From Medicago truncatula (lineage: Eukaryota > Streptophyta > Magnoliopsida > Fabales > Fabaceae), in assembly GCF_003473485.1 (NCBI RefSeq), contig NC_053043.1:15901001-15965000 (forward strand): a DNA stretch of 64,000 nucleotides, in the 5' to 3' direction. The notes under the pieces are model-generated. The model did no database searches. It was not told the DNA's origin and saw nothing but the letters and a program-made list of their open reading frames with translations. Positions 43,842-56,190 of the stretch are shown here, one piece after another; position 1 is the stretch's first letter, and each line of letters begins with the position of its first letter. Made by a program: the position numbers and the translations under genes.

Positions 43842-45486
43842 ACACCAATACCCCACTTTTGTTGAGCCCTATTCATAATTGTAGTAACTTGTAAGTCCCT
43901 ATTCTCCCTAACCCTTGTGTGTAGTTTAGATCCTAACCATTTAGAGTTCATCATCTTAACTCTAAACTCTGGAGCACATGTATGATCCCCCTTCACTAAC
44001 ACTCATCAACTGCCATGTTTCCTCACCTTTAATATGACCACAGAACATCTCCCATTTACAGCCTTCACCTTTGCAATAAACCCTCATTCTCTGTTTATCA
44101 TTTTTCCTAAACTTTAAATCCCTAGCATTCTCCACAGAATAAGTTCTATCAACATGTTGAAAATCAATCTTTGTCATAAATAAAGTACCAACCTCCCATT
44201 TATACTCTTTCATACTACATGGCATCTTGAAAGTTGGGAATTTGGGGTTCTATACACCATCTTCATCACTATCAGAACCATTATCCAGCTCAGAGTTATA
44301 TTCATCCACATCACTTAATCCCTTGTCCCCCACAACACTTGATTGACCTACTATCCTTCATTGTTAACAAATCTTCTAAGATGTTCAATTATGTCATCTT
44401 CAAACACAGACTCTGTGGTTGTTTTCTTCTTAGGTCTTCCTCTTCCTCTCCTCCTACCAGTTTCTCCCTTCTTCTTTTTCCCCTTGTTAACATTACCAGA
44501 TCCCTCACCTCTTATGGTTTCAGCTTGAACAGTTGCTTCATTCTCATTATCTTCATTCACAACAGAACTGTTACCAGCAACATTTTCAACATTAACAGTT
44601 GCTTCATTCACACCAGATCCCTCACCAACAATAGTTTCAACATTCACATTTGGGTCATTAAACACAGGGTCTTCATTTAAGGTAGCAGTTGGTTTATTAC
44701 CTTCATTCCCACCTACCTCACTGTCTAGATTTCCTGCTATACACACCTCATCATCCGAGTCACCAAAATGTACCCCTAATGCACTATCTTCCCTCTCAGC
44801 AGTCATATTACCCAGTACATCTTCATTATCTAGCCCATCTTCATCAACACCTTCATTATCTAGCCCATCTTCAGCAACACCTTCATTACCTTGCCCATCT
44901 TCATTACCTAGTCCATCTTCATTCACACCTCAGGTCCATTCTCATGCTCACCAAACAAATCATTCTCATCCAACATTGGGCCTAAGTCATTTAAGTCCAA
45001 CTCAGGCCCATCTTCATTCACACCACAGTTAGGACCACTTACACCACTTTCAGCATTTTTATCTTCAGCAGTGGGACCTACATCAGTGGGACCTTCATTT
45101 GTTTCATTAACAACAGGTGAGATAGGTGGGACAGGTGGGGCCATACATGGATATTCTATCAATGGGTCAAGGGCTACAACATCAGGTTGTGACATAGGGT
45201 GGACAACATACAAATGGACCCTATCATATTGAAGTGCAATACTTTGCATCCTTATACAGCCACTATCACTATTCAAAGGAATAAACTCATCTTCTATAAC
45301 AAGGTCATGATACCACAGAGACTTAAAACTAACATAACCACAACTTTTTAAGGTTGATAACAAAGCAAAGTATGAGAAAAAGTCTGGGTCACAGTCTAGT
45401 GTTTCTACTGGTCCTTCATAATCAGGGTCCATAAAACAACTAAAATCTACAGCATGATGTACCACACACTCAAATATTTGGTCCAT
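43842..45486 (-). pseudogene. mudrA transposase of element B, N-terminal part
   Basis: Minus-strand frame from ATG at 45486: MDQIFECVVHHAVDF, an N-terminal MULE region (CGYVSFKSLWYHD), then an acidic linker with NEDG repeats, a basic stretch (GKKKKGETGRRRGRGRPKKK) and the MuDR domain (KWEVGTLF, RMRVYCKGEGCKWEMFC, DHTCAPEFRV). Frame breaks: one base lost near 44926 (GPEV then stop, continuing GVNEDG in another frame), TAG TAG at about 44345, TAG at about 44251, and one base gained near 43990. It is not functional. Confidence 0.82.
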
Positions 45487-46290
45487 TTGTTTTTTACCAT
45501 TAATATACAAAAGAAACAAAACCTAATCAGATTTATGCACAAAATTCGAAATAATTGGACCACACACCACACAACAGTATAAAACCCTAATTTAACATAT
45601 GGAAATCCAACAGAACAGACAAAAATCGACTTTTGAGAAGGAATAAACAATAAATAAACCAAATCCATGCATACAACACCTTAAAAAGTAGCACATTCAT
45701 TGAAATTTTTGAAAACCATGTCAAATTTTCGCATTCCAAATCAGGCAAAATTGTTTTAACTTGATATTCGAAAGAAGAATAGGAAATTAGCCTTTTTAAG
45801 GCTAAAAATTCATCGAAATCTTCAAAACCCTAGAGACTTTCGAAACCCTAATCATAATTTTTTTCCGAAACCCATGAGATTCGCGAAGAAGATGATGATA
45901 CTAACCTGGAATTTTGCTTCGCTTCGTTAATCTTCTTTGTTTTCCTGATTTATCTTCTTCGTTTTGCAGATTTCTTCAACTTCTCTCTATGGGTTTTCGT
46001 TCTCCTTCTCTCTCTATGTTTTCTTCATTCTCTCTCTAAGTTCTCAGAAATGTAACGTTTTGATTACGTAGAAAGCTTACCTGGCCAAAGTTAACGTTTT
46101 TTTGAAAAAAAACTAACAGAAGGGATCACTTAGGTAAATAGAGGTAAAGTTATGGGACCAAATTGAGACAGTTTAAAGTTAAGGGACGAAAATGAAATTC
46201 AAAAATAAGTTAAGAGACCAAAACATGTATTAAGCCTTACTTTATTTAGTATGCTTAAAGAGTGCCCTGGGGGCACTCGTTAACAAGACC

Positions 46291-49239
46291 CTTCAAAAAG
46301 TTATAATTATGTATTTCGTTAGTCATAACAGTCCTTAGTTTAAAATACTTTGTTAATATTGTCATATTAGTCCTTCAAGATACTTACTTATTTTCATATC
46401 AGTTTTTATAAGTAACTACATATTGTCAATTTAGTCCCGATATTTTTTTGAACGAATTTTTTTATTAAAAACTAGATCTCTGCTCAAGATGAACAGAGAC
46501 CAGTCAATTAGAGACTACAAAATAAAGACGTCGTATATAAGCGGAACACCATAAAATACACTAATACACATTACCTAACGAAGTCCTACTTTCAACACCC
46601 TTGAGAACAACAACCATCAAAAGAAACATCACCACCTAAATCAAACTCCATTGCAAATGGCCACTGAAAAAGAAATCCATAACCATCCATCGCCTGCTAC
46701 TCACCCCAAATAAACCCCTCTGAATCAAACAATCTCTTTTCATCACCATAGTTGAACCACATCTGAAAATTTCATATTTCAACACTCACATGGCTTCCAC
46801 CACCACTCTACCCCAAGTTCATCGAAGAAAAACTTCATAATTAGCCCAAAGCAAACTTGAATCAAAGAATTGACTCCCAAATCAAAAGTGAACAGCCCAT
46901 CAATCTCCATAAACAAATCAGAAAGGTACCCTTCACCCCTAATCCACTGGAGAAGACACCATAACTAGCCAAACAAACTTGCAACTAGACACTAACTCTC
47001 GATCTCGAAGCAAAAGCAACCGGCCCACCAGAGTCCAAAACACAAATTTGTAACGCATTCGACATGATGGACGGTGATGCAAACAACAATCATGCCAGAA
47101 ACGAAAAGGCTCAGCTTGAAGACCACCCACACTCGAAGCCCCCAAACACAACAAAAGCTAACGACAGCAGGTATGGACCCAAAATAAAGGCGGCTTACAA
47201 CATAAACACCAAGAGCTCACCACCACCCACAAAAACACCATTAAGATATAAAACAACAAAAACCCCTAAAAACTAAACAACACGCAGGGACGTCGTCATC
47301 ATCCCCACAATAACAATCTCACCACCTCAAAAAACATCACCTTGAACATGTCAACTCCTTAATCAGCCTCAATAACCACCGCCTATTAATATCATCATCA
47401 ATAATCCCTACATAACATTATCATCACCATAATAACAAACCCACCACTACACAAAACATCACCTATAAGATTTCAACTCCCAAATAAAATAAAATAAACA
47501 AACCGCACGACAAAAACATAACAATAAAAACAAACAAAAAAAAACAACGTTCTTGTGGTCCAAAACAGGGGGGAAACTAAGAAAAACCAACTACAAGCAC
47601 TAGACAAACGCCCCTCCGAGAGGCACCACCCATTAACACCTTAAACACGCACAAAAAACACTGATATTATGACGAAAAAGACCAGATCTACACACCAAGG
47701 ATGAATATAACCAGATCAGCGACACCACAACAGACCACAGCAAGTTGCAATAGACCACCGTGAGCCACCACTGCGAACTTTTGCACCCTCCTAAAGCCAC
47801 CGGTGTCGGAAAGGCCTTGGTGACGTGATGCGGAGAGTTGCTCCTCGTCGCACCACCACCAAAGTGTTCTACATCTTGAAAAGGTGTGGTTGGATTTTAG
47901 GGAAAAAGAGGGAGTGCTGTGTTTTAGAAAGAAAGCGAAGGATTTTGAATTTAGAGAGAGAACATTTTCACTTAATTTAGTTCCGATATGTAAAGAATTA
48001 TTGTGAGGGTTGAGGGATTATTTTAGCGTCGGTGACTATTTTGATTAACAAATGCACAATTTGAGATTATTATAGAATTTTGATACATTGAAGGAGGACT
48101 ATTGTGACTACTTATTACACATTTAAAGACCACAATGACTATAACTCCATTTTTTTATTTATTTTAAAGTTATATAAGTTTTTCTTATATAACCTAAAAA
48201 TAGGGGCTAATTTGTCCCTTGTAAATTTTTATTTTAGTCTTTAATAATAAAAATGAGATGTTTTAATCCTCTCCTAATTTTTTGTTTCGTTTTTTGTCTC
48301 TAATAGCGAGTTTATGTTCGTATTTATGTAAAAGTTCTTATCATTTTATATTTAAAATGTGTTCAAATTATGTGCAGATGTATGTTCATTTTATGTTCAA
48401 AAAACGTCAAGAAAATGTTAAAATTATGTCCATTAAAAATGAAATTGAAATTTTTTGGAGGATGAAAAGATCTCATTTTATTAAATTTTCTATATTCTGG
48501 TTCAACATTTAAAAAATTGCTATATTTATATAGTAAAAGTGACAAAAATAATTCACAAGATTGTGGTTCGACATTTCATAATTAAATCCACAACTCTCAA
48601 CAACAATATTTTGTTACTCAAACTACAAGAGAAAATATTTTGTTACTCAAATTACAGGAGAAAACTGAAACTTATACAATTTTTCTAGAAAAAATTGCAG
48701 ACTCTTCTATGACACACAAATACACAAACCACTAGTACATCTTAAAGACTAGAGATGTTTGGTGAAGAATACTTAATATAACTCTAAAATTAACTATTTT
48801 GTTAAAATAACTAGTATTAATTTGGAGGGACAAATGAAGATGGAGCTTGGAATCTTTGAAGGTTGGGTTACATAAGTAAAATTGGGTAGTTTCTTCCCTC
48901 CAACCCTCCATCCTATCCTATGATTCTTAAAAACTAATCCCAATGGGTAAATCCAAAGAACATTTTTTTTTATCCCTGTACTTCCTTCCATACATAATTG
49001 GGGTACAACATTGGACTCATTCCCGACAAATAGAGTCTCATTATAAGGAACCTAGAGACATAAATTCTGATTCATAAGGAAAAGTTCAGATTCATGTATA
49101 TAGCACATAAAGGAAGATAAACAATCATATCCTACATCCATTCTGACATGTGAAGTACCATCACTGTCAAAATCATTACTAAGCTAAGGTGTATTATAGT
49201 AAGAGTGGTGATATTTCTACAACCATTGTAAGAACGTTT
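46291..49239. other. Decayed repeat region
   Basis: No gene is recognised. Bases 46440-47960 are C-rich and A-rich (many CACCACC and AACAACA words) and look like the 5' part of an old retroelement. Partial inverted similarity between 46330-46440 and 47990-48140 (ATTAGTCCTTCAA versus TTGAAGGAGGACTATTGTG) suggests a degenerate long-TIR element of about 1.8 kb. Bases 48250-48480 show an inverted pair, AATGAGATGTTTTAATCCTC and its partner. Confidence 0.35.
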
Positions 49240-49418
49240 GGGATTTGGATCCTCTCCTGTCTTTTTTGTGCAGCCCCTCTCTTTTTCTGATCCAATGGTT
49301 GATTGGTTCATAAATGAACAAAAAACAGCACCAAAGAGAGAGAAAAAGGTGAATGAACTACTTAGATTATGGCAGAACAAACAACATTAGAGAAATGGTT
49401 GGAGAGGATCCAAATCCC
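49240..49418. mobile_element. MITE with GGGATTTGGATCCTCTCC ends
   Basis: Perfect inverted ends GGGATTTGGATCCTCTCC (49240-49257 and, reversed, 49401-49418) flank 179 bp. Flanks AACGTTT (49233-49239) and AACATTT (49419-49425) look like a target duplication with one change. Confidence 0.8.
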
Positions 49419-49549
49419 AACATTTGTGACAACCTTCTTTTTTTCTTGGTCAAAAACAATAGAAAGAGAAAAAGAAAGAGAGAGAGTAAGAACACAATAT
49501 GAGTATGAGAGAGAGTTGTCCAAAAGTTGTATTGTACAAATATCATTTC

Positions 49550-49762
49550 TGTTGAAATTTGGGGTCTAACTCATTCTTACAAAACCGACTTGTAAGGTGA
49601 TGAATGTCTACTCTTCTCAAGAGTGCTATCTATCCGATGTGGGACTAAATCCACCCCCTCAAAGCCAACACAATGAAGGTGTTGGAGGCTGCAATAAAGG
49701 CAAACCAAAGGCCGCAATTAAGGCAACCGGGGGCGGACCGCAATTAAAACGAATTTCCAACA
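49550..49762. mobile_element. Short solo LTR (TRIM-like), 213 bp
   Basis: Starts TGTTGAAATTTGGGG and ends AATTTCCAACA, with complementary termini. Perfect 5-bp target duplications ATTTC lie at 49545-49549 and 49763-49767. It contains TATCCGATGTGGGACT, a phrase common in plant short LTRs. Confidence 0.85.
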
Positions 49763-49767
49763 ATTTC

Positions 49768-51394
49768 TCTTGTAGTAATTTGCTTTGCTCCACTGACGGA
49801 AGCAAATGAGCGGGTAATGTTGAGATTATCAAACAGTTGGACAAAATTCTATTTCTGTAAATTTACCTTGACTACAAAGATTCTATTTCTGTAAATTTAG
49901 CTTTTACTTTTTTATAACAGACTGTAGATTTATCTTGACTAGTGTTGACTGTTGAGCACAAACATCATTGTTATTTTGTTTTTTTTCTTCACATGTTCCC
50001 TCCACGAGAAGTATTCTGGTTCGAGACTCAGAATTCGACCCAAGATTACATTATTTTGATATTTTAATACAGACAAGTTAACATTGTTATCCTCGCAGTC
50101 CATTAGATGAACACATGATATCGCGATGGTATAGAGAACATTTTTGCACACTAGATATCGCAAGGAAGAAAGATAAAAGAAGATACAAAGAGGAGCACAC
50201 AGATAACTTTGAAAACTTTTGTGCCCCAAAATACACTACTTAGATGTATATTCCAAATTTCCCATGACAACAAGGAGAACTTACTCACAGATAAGTTAAT
50301 TCAATATTTTTCATTTACTTTTATTTGTGGAATGATACTTATTTTTTATAAAACAAAGAAATATTATTAAGATGGAGTACAAAGGGTACTCAACTTATTT
50401 ACTTACAGTTACATCAGATATATAACAGATAGAATTTATTTCCTGCTACAACCTCAATCCTATTTGTACAATAAGAAGATAAACAGGACCTGAGATTTAA
50501 CCACCATTCAGAGGAAGACACTATTAATTTCACTTCTTGCTTTAATCCATTATCAACACCTAACCTTAATCATCTCCACCACTTCAACCAAATTTAGTAG
50601 AGAGGAATCAAAAGCAACTTTACTCCTTTGTATCCATTTTGAACATGCGATGGTGAGCATGTGATGGTGAGCCAGACAAAGTTTCCAAATTTCCTTGAAC
50701 TCCTTTTTCTGAGCCATTTCCAAATTCAGCCAGAAAATAGCTATACTCCATTTCGACAAAACGGAATTAAAAACAGCCCAAGTATAGCACCACCTTTGCC
50801 AAATGAGATGTGAAAAACTGCAACAGAAGGAAAAGTGCTCTGTTATCTCTTTCTCACATTACCAAAAGACATAGTTTTCTTACCATGATATAAATGGAAC
50901 TCCAAAGGTAACTACAAATTTTGATCAGACATCACTCTGTATAAATCTCCCCTTGACAACATATTTATTTTTCAAAGTTGAATATAAATTTAAAAACACA
51001 ACATAGATATTGAAATTGATGTTGTGAAACTAAAACAAGCAAATTAAATTAAGCATAATAGAAAAGCATATGTGCCTGTCTTTCTGTTAGTAGTTAATAA
51101 TTCTGAGTTACAATACCTTTTTTTATGTAGGATGTTGATCTTTCTTGGAACTCTGTCGAGGATGACCCTTCCATACAAATGCAGTACTTTTCTGAGGATC
51201 AATTTTGGACAAGAAGCAACTGAAGAACTTTCTAAAGAATGATGCAGTTATTAAGATTATATAGTACAAATGGAGTAGCCAAAAGACTAAATATGGTTCA
51301 TGCTAAAAAATTCCAGCAAGATATGAACTGGTAGTTGGCCAAGGTATTTAAGTAAAAGAAAGAGAGAGAGAAAAAGAAGGCATATTTCACAAAA
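49768..51394. other. 3' flank of the PPR gene with a LINE remnant
   Basis: Bases 50553-50950 on the minus strand read like the tail of a LINE reverse transcriptase (zf-RVT): EKEITEHFSFCCSFSHLIWQ, then RWCYTWAVFNSVLSKW, with a stop where a Cys is expected. The rest is AT-rich. Bases 51100-51394 are probably the PPR 3' UTR. Confidence 0.45.
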
Positions 51395-53944
51395 TCAAGA
51401 CCCCAAACTCTCCCTAATGCAAGAAGCTAGCTTTTTTAAAGATTGATCATCGAAAGAGATATCAATCTCTTTAATCTTAGACACAAAGTCCATTGCTTCT
51501 TTATGTTTTTTTGCTTTAATATAACCATCAATTACAATCTTGTAAGTTAGCTCATTTGGCATGCAACCATGTTCAATCATATATCTAATGACTTCATCTG
51601 CTTCAGCAAAAAGCCCATTCCCTGCATAGCATGACATGAAAGTATTGAATGTAATAGGACATGGTTGAACTCCATTAGCGGTCATCTCTGAAAGAATTCT
51701 TATAGCTTCCTGCACGAGCCCTTTTTTACAAAATCCTTTGATGACGGTATTGTACGACACAACGTCTGGACTTATACCGGAGTTTTGAATATCCTTGAGC
51801 ATTTCTTCTGCTTTCCAACAATCGCCAACTCGGGCATACAAGTCTATCAAGCTATTATATGTCACAAGATTCGGCTGCAACCCGCTTACGTGAATGACAT
51901 CTAACATTTCATGAGCCTTCTCGAGCTTCTGGTTTCGGACAAACATCGAAAGCATGGAGTTAATCACAACCATATCGAGTTTGTATCCATTATTTTGCAA
52001 CTGATGAAATGCCCTTTCCATTCCCTTAAGCTGTCTGCACTTGTAGTTTGTAAGGACAAGGGTTCTCAAAAGCATCCAGCTAGGAAAGACGTGACCATCA
52101 TAAATTTCCATCTCAACCTTCTCTAAACCCCTGACATTCCCAGCTTTAGAATAACAATGAAGCAAAAGTGAGTACGAAGTTTCATTAGGCTTAAATCCCT
52201 TTTTCCGCATGTCGAGAACGACTGATTCGGCCGCTTTCCAATTGCCTCGCCTCGCAAGAGCGTTTAGAAGAGCATTGTAAGTTGTTATGCATGGAGTAAA
52301 TCCTGCAGCAACCATTTCACCGTACATTTTTGCAACATCAACTTCGGATCCACACCGACCATAGGCACTAATTAATGTATTGAACGTCTCTTTGTCAGGC
52401 TCAAAGCCACAGTTTTTCATTTCCCTTAAAACCTGGCTAACAAATTTTTGCTTACCCTTCTCACCACATACAGCAAGCATCGTGTTCCATGTTATGCGAT
52501 CAGGAGGACAACCATTCAATTTCATGTCGCAGAGAATCTTAATCATGTCTTCTGATCTTGACCTCTTGCCTAGCAACACAAGAACATTGTTATACGTGCA
52601 TACATTAGGAACACATCCCAACTCCTTCATCTGACCAAACACCTCTAACGCCTTGTCTGCATCTCCCGCCTTACCATAGGCATTTATCACAGTAGTATAC
52701 GTAATAGCATTCGGCATAACTCCTTTACTTGCCATTGTATCAATGACAGCAGCCCCTTCATCATGAAACCCGGCTCTTACATACGCTGCCACAAGCTCAT
52801 TGTAAGTAATAGCATCCGGCTCACAATTATTATCCTCCATTTCTTTTAAGATGTTCAATGCCTCTGTGTAAACTCCAGCCTTCCCAAAAACCTGCAACAT
52901 CGAGTTATATGTAGCCGTTCCCGGTTTATATCCATTCAATTTCAAATCATCAAAAAACCTCCTTGCTTCATCAAGTATACCCTCTCTCCCACAAGCAGAT
53001 ATCACAGTGGTACACGTAAACTCATCAAACTCAAGCCCTTTACTCCTCATCTCATCCAACAACTCCAAAATCATACTCCAAGCCCGACCCATCTTCCCAT
53101 AAACATCAAGCATAACATTGTAAGTAACCAAAGTTGGATCAAGACCAGTCTCCTTCATCTTCTCAAAAATCTCAATAGCCCGTTTATACTTCCCGGTTCG
53201 CGCATAAGCATGAAGAACAGTAGTACAAGCCTTAACATCAAGTGAATATTCTTCAACAGGAATTATATCAAACAACTTAGAAGCAATTGAATATTGTGAT
53301 TCTCTACCTAACATCTTAACCATAAATTCAACAGATTGATCATCCACCTTCATATTTTCAGACCCAAAATTCAACCAAACCCATTCAAACAACAAAAAAG
53401 CTCTCTCCCAATTCCCAGAAAGATCCAAACCCTTCAACAAACCAGTAATATCAGATTCAAGTAACTCACCTTTCACAGAGTTGAAAAACTCAATCAAGTC
53501 ATTCAAAGACGACCCAACAATGCAATTCAGCATAAACTTACTTTTTCCCGATAAAAATCCAAACTTTACATCATCAAAATGGTTATAATCAACAGAAGAC
53601 GAAGTGGGTCGTTTTGTATGACCCTGTTGAAGATTTTCATCTTTTTCATCAAGTTGAATTTGGAGAGAAGTGAAATGGGTGTTATTGTTATTGTTATTAG
53701 GGACAAGTGTTTGTGTGTGAGTGATTATAGGAGTTGAAGAAAGGTGTTTGAGATGATGAAGAAGAGAATCTATGGGAAATGAAGGTGGTGTTTGTGTTTG
53801 TGATTGTGATTGTTGTGATGGTGTTGGTGGTGGAGAATGTGAAAATGTTGGTTTGAATTTCAATGCTTGGGTTGGTTTTTTAGTGGGGAGTGGAAGAACT
53901 GGTCTATTAGGGAAGAGGGTACCTTCCATTGATGATTGAAGCAT
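51395..53944 (-). CDS. P-class PPR protein, PPR10/At2g18940-like, chloroplast RNA binding
   Basis: One uninterrupted frame of 849 codons on the minus strand. The likelier start is the second ATG (53929, MEGTLFPNRP), giving 844 residues, because family members begin M-[DE]-G-x-LFP. Residues 1-115 are Ser/Pro/Thr-rich with few acidic residues, a plausible chloroplast transit peptide plus linker. Seventeen contiguous repeats of about 35 residues run from 237 to 831 (pattern xVTYNxxLxxYxxxGxxxxAxxxxxxMxxxGxxPD), preceded by two degenerate ones. There are no E, DYW or SMR domains. PPR10 in maize binds plastid atpI-atpH and psaJ-rpl33 intergenic RNA, blocking exonucleases and aiding translation. 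The assignment rests on the N-terminus, length and repeat number; another P-class PPR is possible. No lesion is seen. Confidence 0.85.
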   Translation of the reverse strand: MLQSSMEGTLFPNRPVLPLPTKKPTQALKFKPTFSHSPPPTPSQQSQSQTQTPPSFPIDSLLHHLKHLSSTPIITHTQTLVPNNNNNNTHFTSLQIQLDEKDENLQQGHTKRPTSSSVDYNHFDDVKFGFLSGKSKFMLNCIVGSSLNDLIEFFNSVKGELLESDITGLLKGLDLSGNWERAFLLFEWVWLNFGSENMKVDDQSVEFMVKMLGRESQYSIASKLFDIIPVEEYSLDVKACTTVLHAYARTGKYKRAIEIFEKMKETGLDPTLVTYNVMLDVYGKMGRAWSMILELLDEMRSKGLEFDEFTCTTVISACGREGILDEARRFFDDLKLNGYKPGTATYNSMLQVFGKAGVYTEALNILKEMEDNNCEPDAITYNELVAAYVRAGFHDEGAAVIDTMASKGVMPNAITYTTVINAYGKAGDADKALEVFGQMKELGCVPNVCTYNNVLVLLGKRSRSEDMIKILCDMKLNGCPPDRITWNTMLAVCGEKGKQKFVSQVLREMKNCGFEPDKETFNTLISAYGRCGSEVDVAKMYGEMVAAGFTPCITTYNALLNALARRGNWKAAESVVLDMRKKGFKPNETSYSLLLHCYSKAGNVRGLEKVEMEIYDGHVFPSWMLLRTLVLTNYKCRQLKGMERAFHQLQNNGYKLDMVVINSMLSMFVRNQKLEKAHEMLDVIHVSGLQPNLVTYNSLIDLYARVGDCWKAEEMLKDIQNSGISPDVVSYNTVIKGFCKKGLVQEAIRILSEMTANGVQPCPITFNTFMSCYAGNGLFAEADEVIRYMIEHGCMPNELTYKIVIDGYIKAKKHKEAMDFVSKIKEIDISFDDQSLKKLASCIRESLGS

Positions 53945-55120
53945 GAAAGTGTTTTAGAGTTTAGAGTTCAGAGTTGAGAATATGGATGAGAATGAAAGTT
54001 AAATGGATTGAAGTGTTAGATATTTTATGCAGGAATGAGAATTTGTGTAAGGAAGATAAAGATGATCCATTCCAAGGTGAAAGGAGTGACTCGTATTGAA
54101 ACTATCATAATCTTATTCTCATCGGTCATCACCCTGCCATTTTTACTATAGATACTTTCTTCATTACTCCTTATTTTTACTTTTACTTTTTGCTTTTGTA
54201 AAAATTAGTATTTACTTAATAGTATATTGATATAGTATAAATTTAAAATCGTTAAAAATTAAAGTTAATAGTATAAAACGGCAAATTACTTATACTTACA
54301 AATATGATTATATCCAAATTTTTAGAATATTTATGTCTCCGGATATGCAATGTTGACGACGTCATAGTCATGAATTGAATTTTTTTATGTTATTTTTATT
54401 CTTTTGATAAGTTTGTATATGGATTTTTAAAATTTAAATTTATGATTTTATTTTGATATGAGCTTTTAATGTTCAAATATACGGTAAGTTGATCTGTCCG
54501 GTGAGAACAGTTGAGTGACAACGGTGGCAGAGAATGTTCCGGTGTGACGATAATGGCTACCGGCACGGCGGTAAGAGTCTTTGTGGTGGAACGAAATGTG
54601 TCTGCAGGCACGTTAGCACTTTGACGCTCAAGTCGGTAATGGAACTGAGAAAGAGTGTGTAGAAAGTGTTGTGAAAAGTCATGTGTACCTTGAGGGTGAA
54701 GCAAGTTCACCCTTGTATAGGCGCGCGTTGGTCATAACCGTCTTCGAGTTATGCGGCGTGTGTTTAAGGACGGAGTAGGACACATGTAGGGTGATCCTTG
54801 TGCGAAGGTGTGCTCCTGTGTGGCACGGTTTGCGGAAGTTGTTGTGCTCCTTTGAGTGAAGAGCCTTAAGGCGGTGTATGTTATGTCACGTGTCGGCATG
54901 CGGTTGGTCTTCTAACTGCTCCAGAACATAAGCCATTCATATTTCATATGAATTTTAAATTTTATGCTTAAAAATTCATATATGCACGCATATCAAAAGA
55001 AAAAGATAAATAAATGACAAAGTCGTTATCTAAAATTTAGTTAAGAGACAATAAGTATAATTTTATTTTGCCGAAAAAAATTGGGAGGAAAGTTTTTATT
55101 TATTTTTTAAAAGGACGTTT
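53945..55120. other. PPR upstream region and a GC-richer LTR-like block
   Basis: Bases 53945-54110 are the PPR leader/promoter. Bases 54470-54930 are markedly GC-richer; on the minus strand they contain CTATACAAGGGTGAAC (TATA-like) and CACCGGAACATTCTC, as in an LTR promoter region, but no ends were placed. No gene is seen. Confidence 0.4.
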
Positions 55121-55246
55121 TTTTTTAAGAAGCTAAATTAGCTCAATCAAATTGACACCGAAGAGAATTGAACCTGAGATTTCGAGGAGCACACTCCCAA
55201 ATCTCAAACTAATACCACCAGACCAACTCAAGCGGGTTAGGAGTTA
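55121..55246 (-). mobile_element. tRNA-derived SINE
   Basis: In minus orientation: CCGCTTGAGTTGGTCTGGTGG (A-box region) and CAGGTTCAATTC (B box). Flanked by GGACGTTTT (55113) and GGACGCTTTT (55247), an imperfect target duplication. Confidence 0.6.
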
Positions 55247-55259
55247 GGACGCTTTTATT

Positions 55260-55780
55260 TTACTTGCTCTTTTTCTTTTGTAGGTTATTTCCTTGTGCCG
55301 GTAAAGAAAATAAATTTTTTTGGTAGAAACTTAATAGAACTTTTTTACGGCAGAAGATATATGAGTGATGTGAACCAAAAATGTGGAAATTTGAGATATT
55401 AGCTTTTCTATTTATCTGAGAGTCATATGGAGTATTGTTTAGAATTTTTCTAATTGAAACACAATTTTTAATATAGCAAAATGTGTTTATGGCTTCAACC
55501 CAAAAATATTTTTTAACATTAGATTCATTCAATATTGTTCTTGTCATTTCTTGCAAAGTTCTATTTTTTCTTTCAGTAACTCCATTTTGTTGTGGAGTTC
55601 TTGCATGAAAAATTATGTGAGATCCCTTTTTCATCAAAGATAGTTTTAAATGATATGTTTTCAAATTATCCTCAATGGTGAGATGATGTTTGAATTATTT
55701 TCATTTTCAACAAGTTTACAAAACTTTTTGAAATGTTAAAAGCTTCATCTTTATGCTTCAAAAAATAAAAAGCATGTATA
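55260..55780 (-). pseudogene. Ty1-copia integrase fragment
   Basis: Minus-strand reading HARTPQQNGVTERKNRTLQE, then KYFWVEAINTFCYIKN, CVSIRKILNNTPY and NISNFHIFGS matches the central-to-C-terminal integrase of copia polyproteins. Upstream on the same strand (55664-55780) weaker traces (KFCKLVENEN) continue in other frames. Stops and frameshifts surround it, and no reverse transcriptase is present. Confidence 0.85.
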
Positions 55781-55784
55781 TATG

Positions 55785-56190
55785 TGATGCTCGAAAAATA
55801 GTTACCTATTCTCCGATGCATAAAAGTGCAAGTATACACTGTCGCTACAAGTATTAAAGACTAAGTAGAGTATCGATCCTACGAGAATTGTCGTGGATAA
55901 GTTATAAGTACTTTCAAATACTAAGTTTAATTATTTAAAATTCAAAAAAACGACATTTTAGTCTCTTAAAAAAAAATAAATCAAAACGACAATGTTTTAA
56001 GATATTAAAGTAGTAACATGCGTAAGTAAATAACGCATGTAAGAAGGAATTAGAGATTCAAGTGTGGTTAAGAAAACTTGTAAAGATAGAGGTTTGTAAG
56101 ATTTAAAAAGTACAACTCTTATATGGAAGTTATAGCTTCTAAATGAGAGCTGCATCTTTCTCTATCTTGTTCATGTAATTGAAAAACAAA
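55785..56190. repeat. LTR-like direct repeat, copy 1 (truncated)
   Basis: Begins TGATGCTCGAAAAATAG and contains GTGCAAGTATACA, GTAGAGTATCGATCC and GGATAAGTT. It matches 57354-57760 in the same orientation, offset by 1569 bp. The phrases are typical of plant LTRs. Confidence 0.6.

Larger units (their letters stand above)
37524..46236 (-). mobile_element. Mutator-like element B (8.7 kb), formerly autonomous
   Basis: Terminal inverted repeats of about 150 bp, each starting GGCTTAAT and then CATGTTTTGGTC on its own strand (37524 and 46236 outermost). They are flanked by 9-bp direct repeats TTACTGTAT (37515-37523) and TTACTTTAT (46237-46245), one mismatch. It holds a mudrA-type transposase on the minus strand, a GRF zinc-finger frame on the plus strand, a nested 0.7-kb element and a 2.4-kb solo LTR. 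Confidence 0.9.
35445..46290. mobile_element. MITE split by two Mutator-like elements (outer layer of nest)
   Basis: The left end (TGTTAACTAGTGCC, GGAGCACTGGTTAAGG at about 35450-35485) pairs with the right end (GGGCACTCGTTAACA at about 46271-46285, with CTTAAAGAGTGCCC just before). Removing elements A and B with one copy of each target duplication leaves a contiguous MITE of a few hundred bases. Its own target duplication is unclear. Confidence 0.65.
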
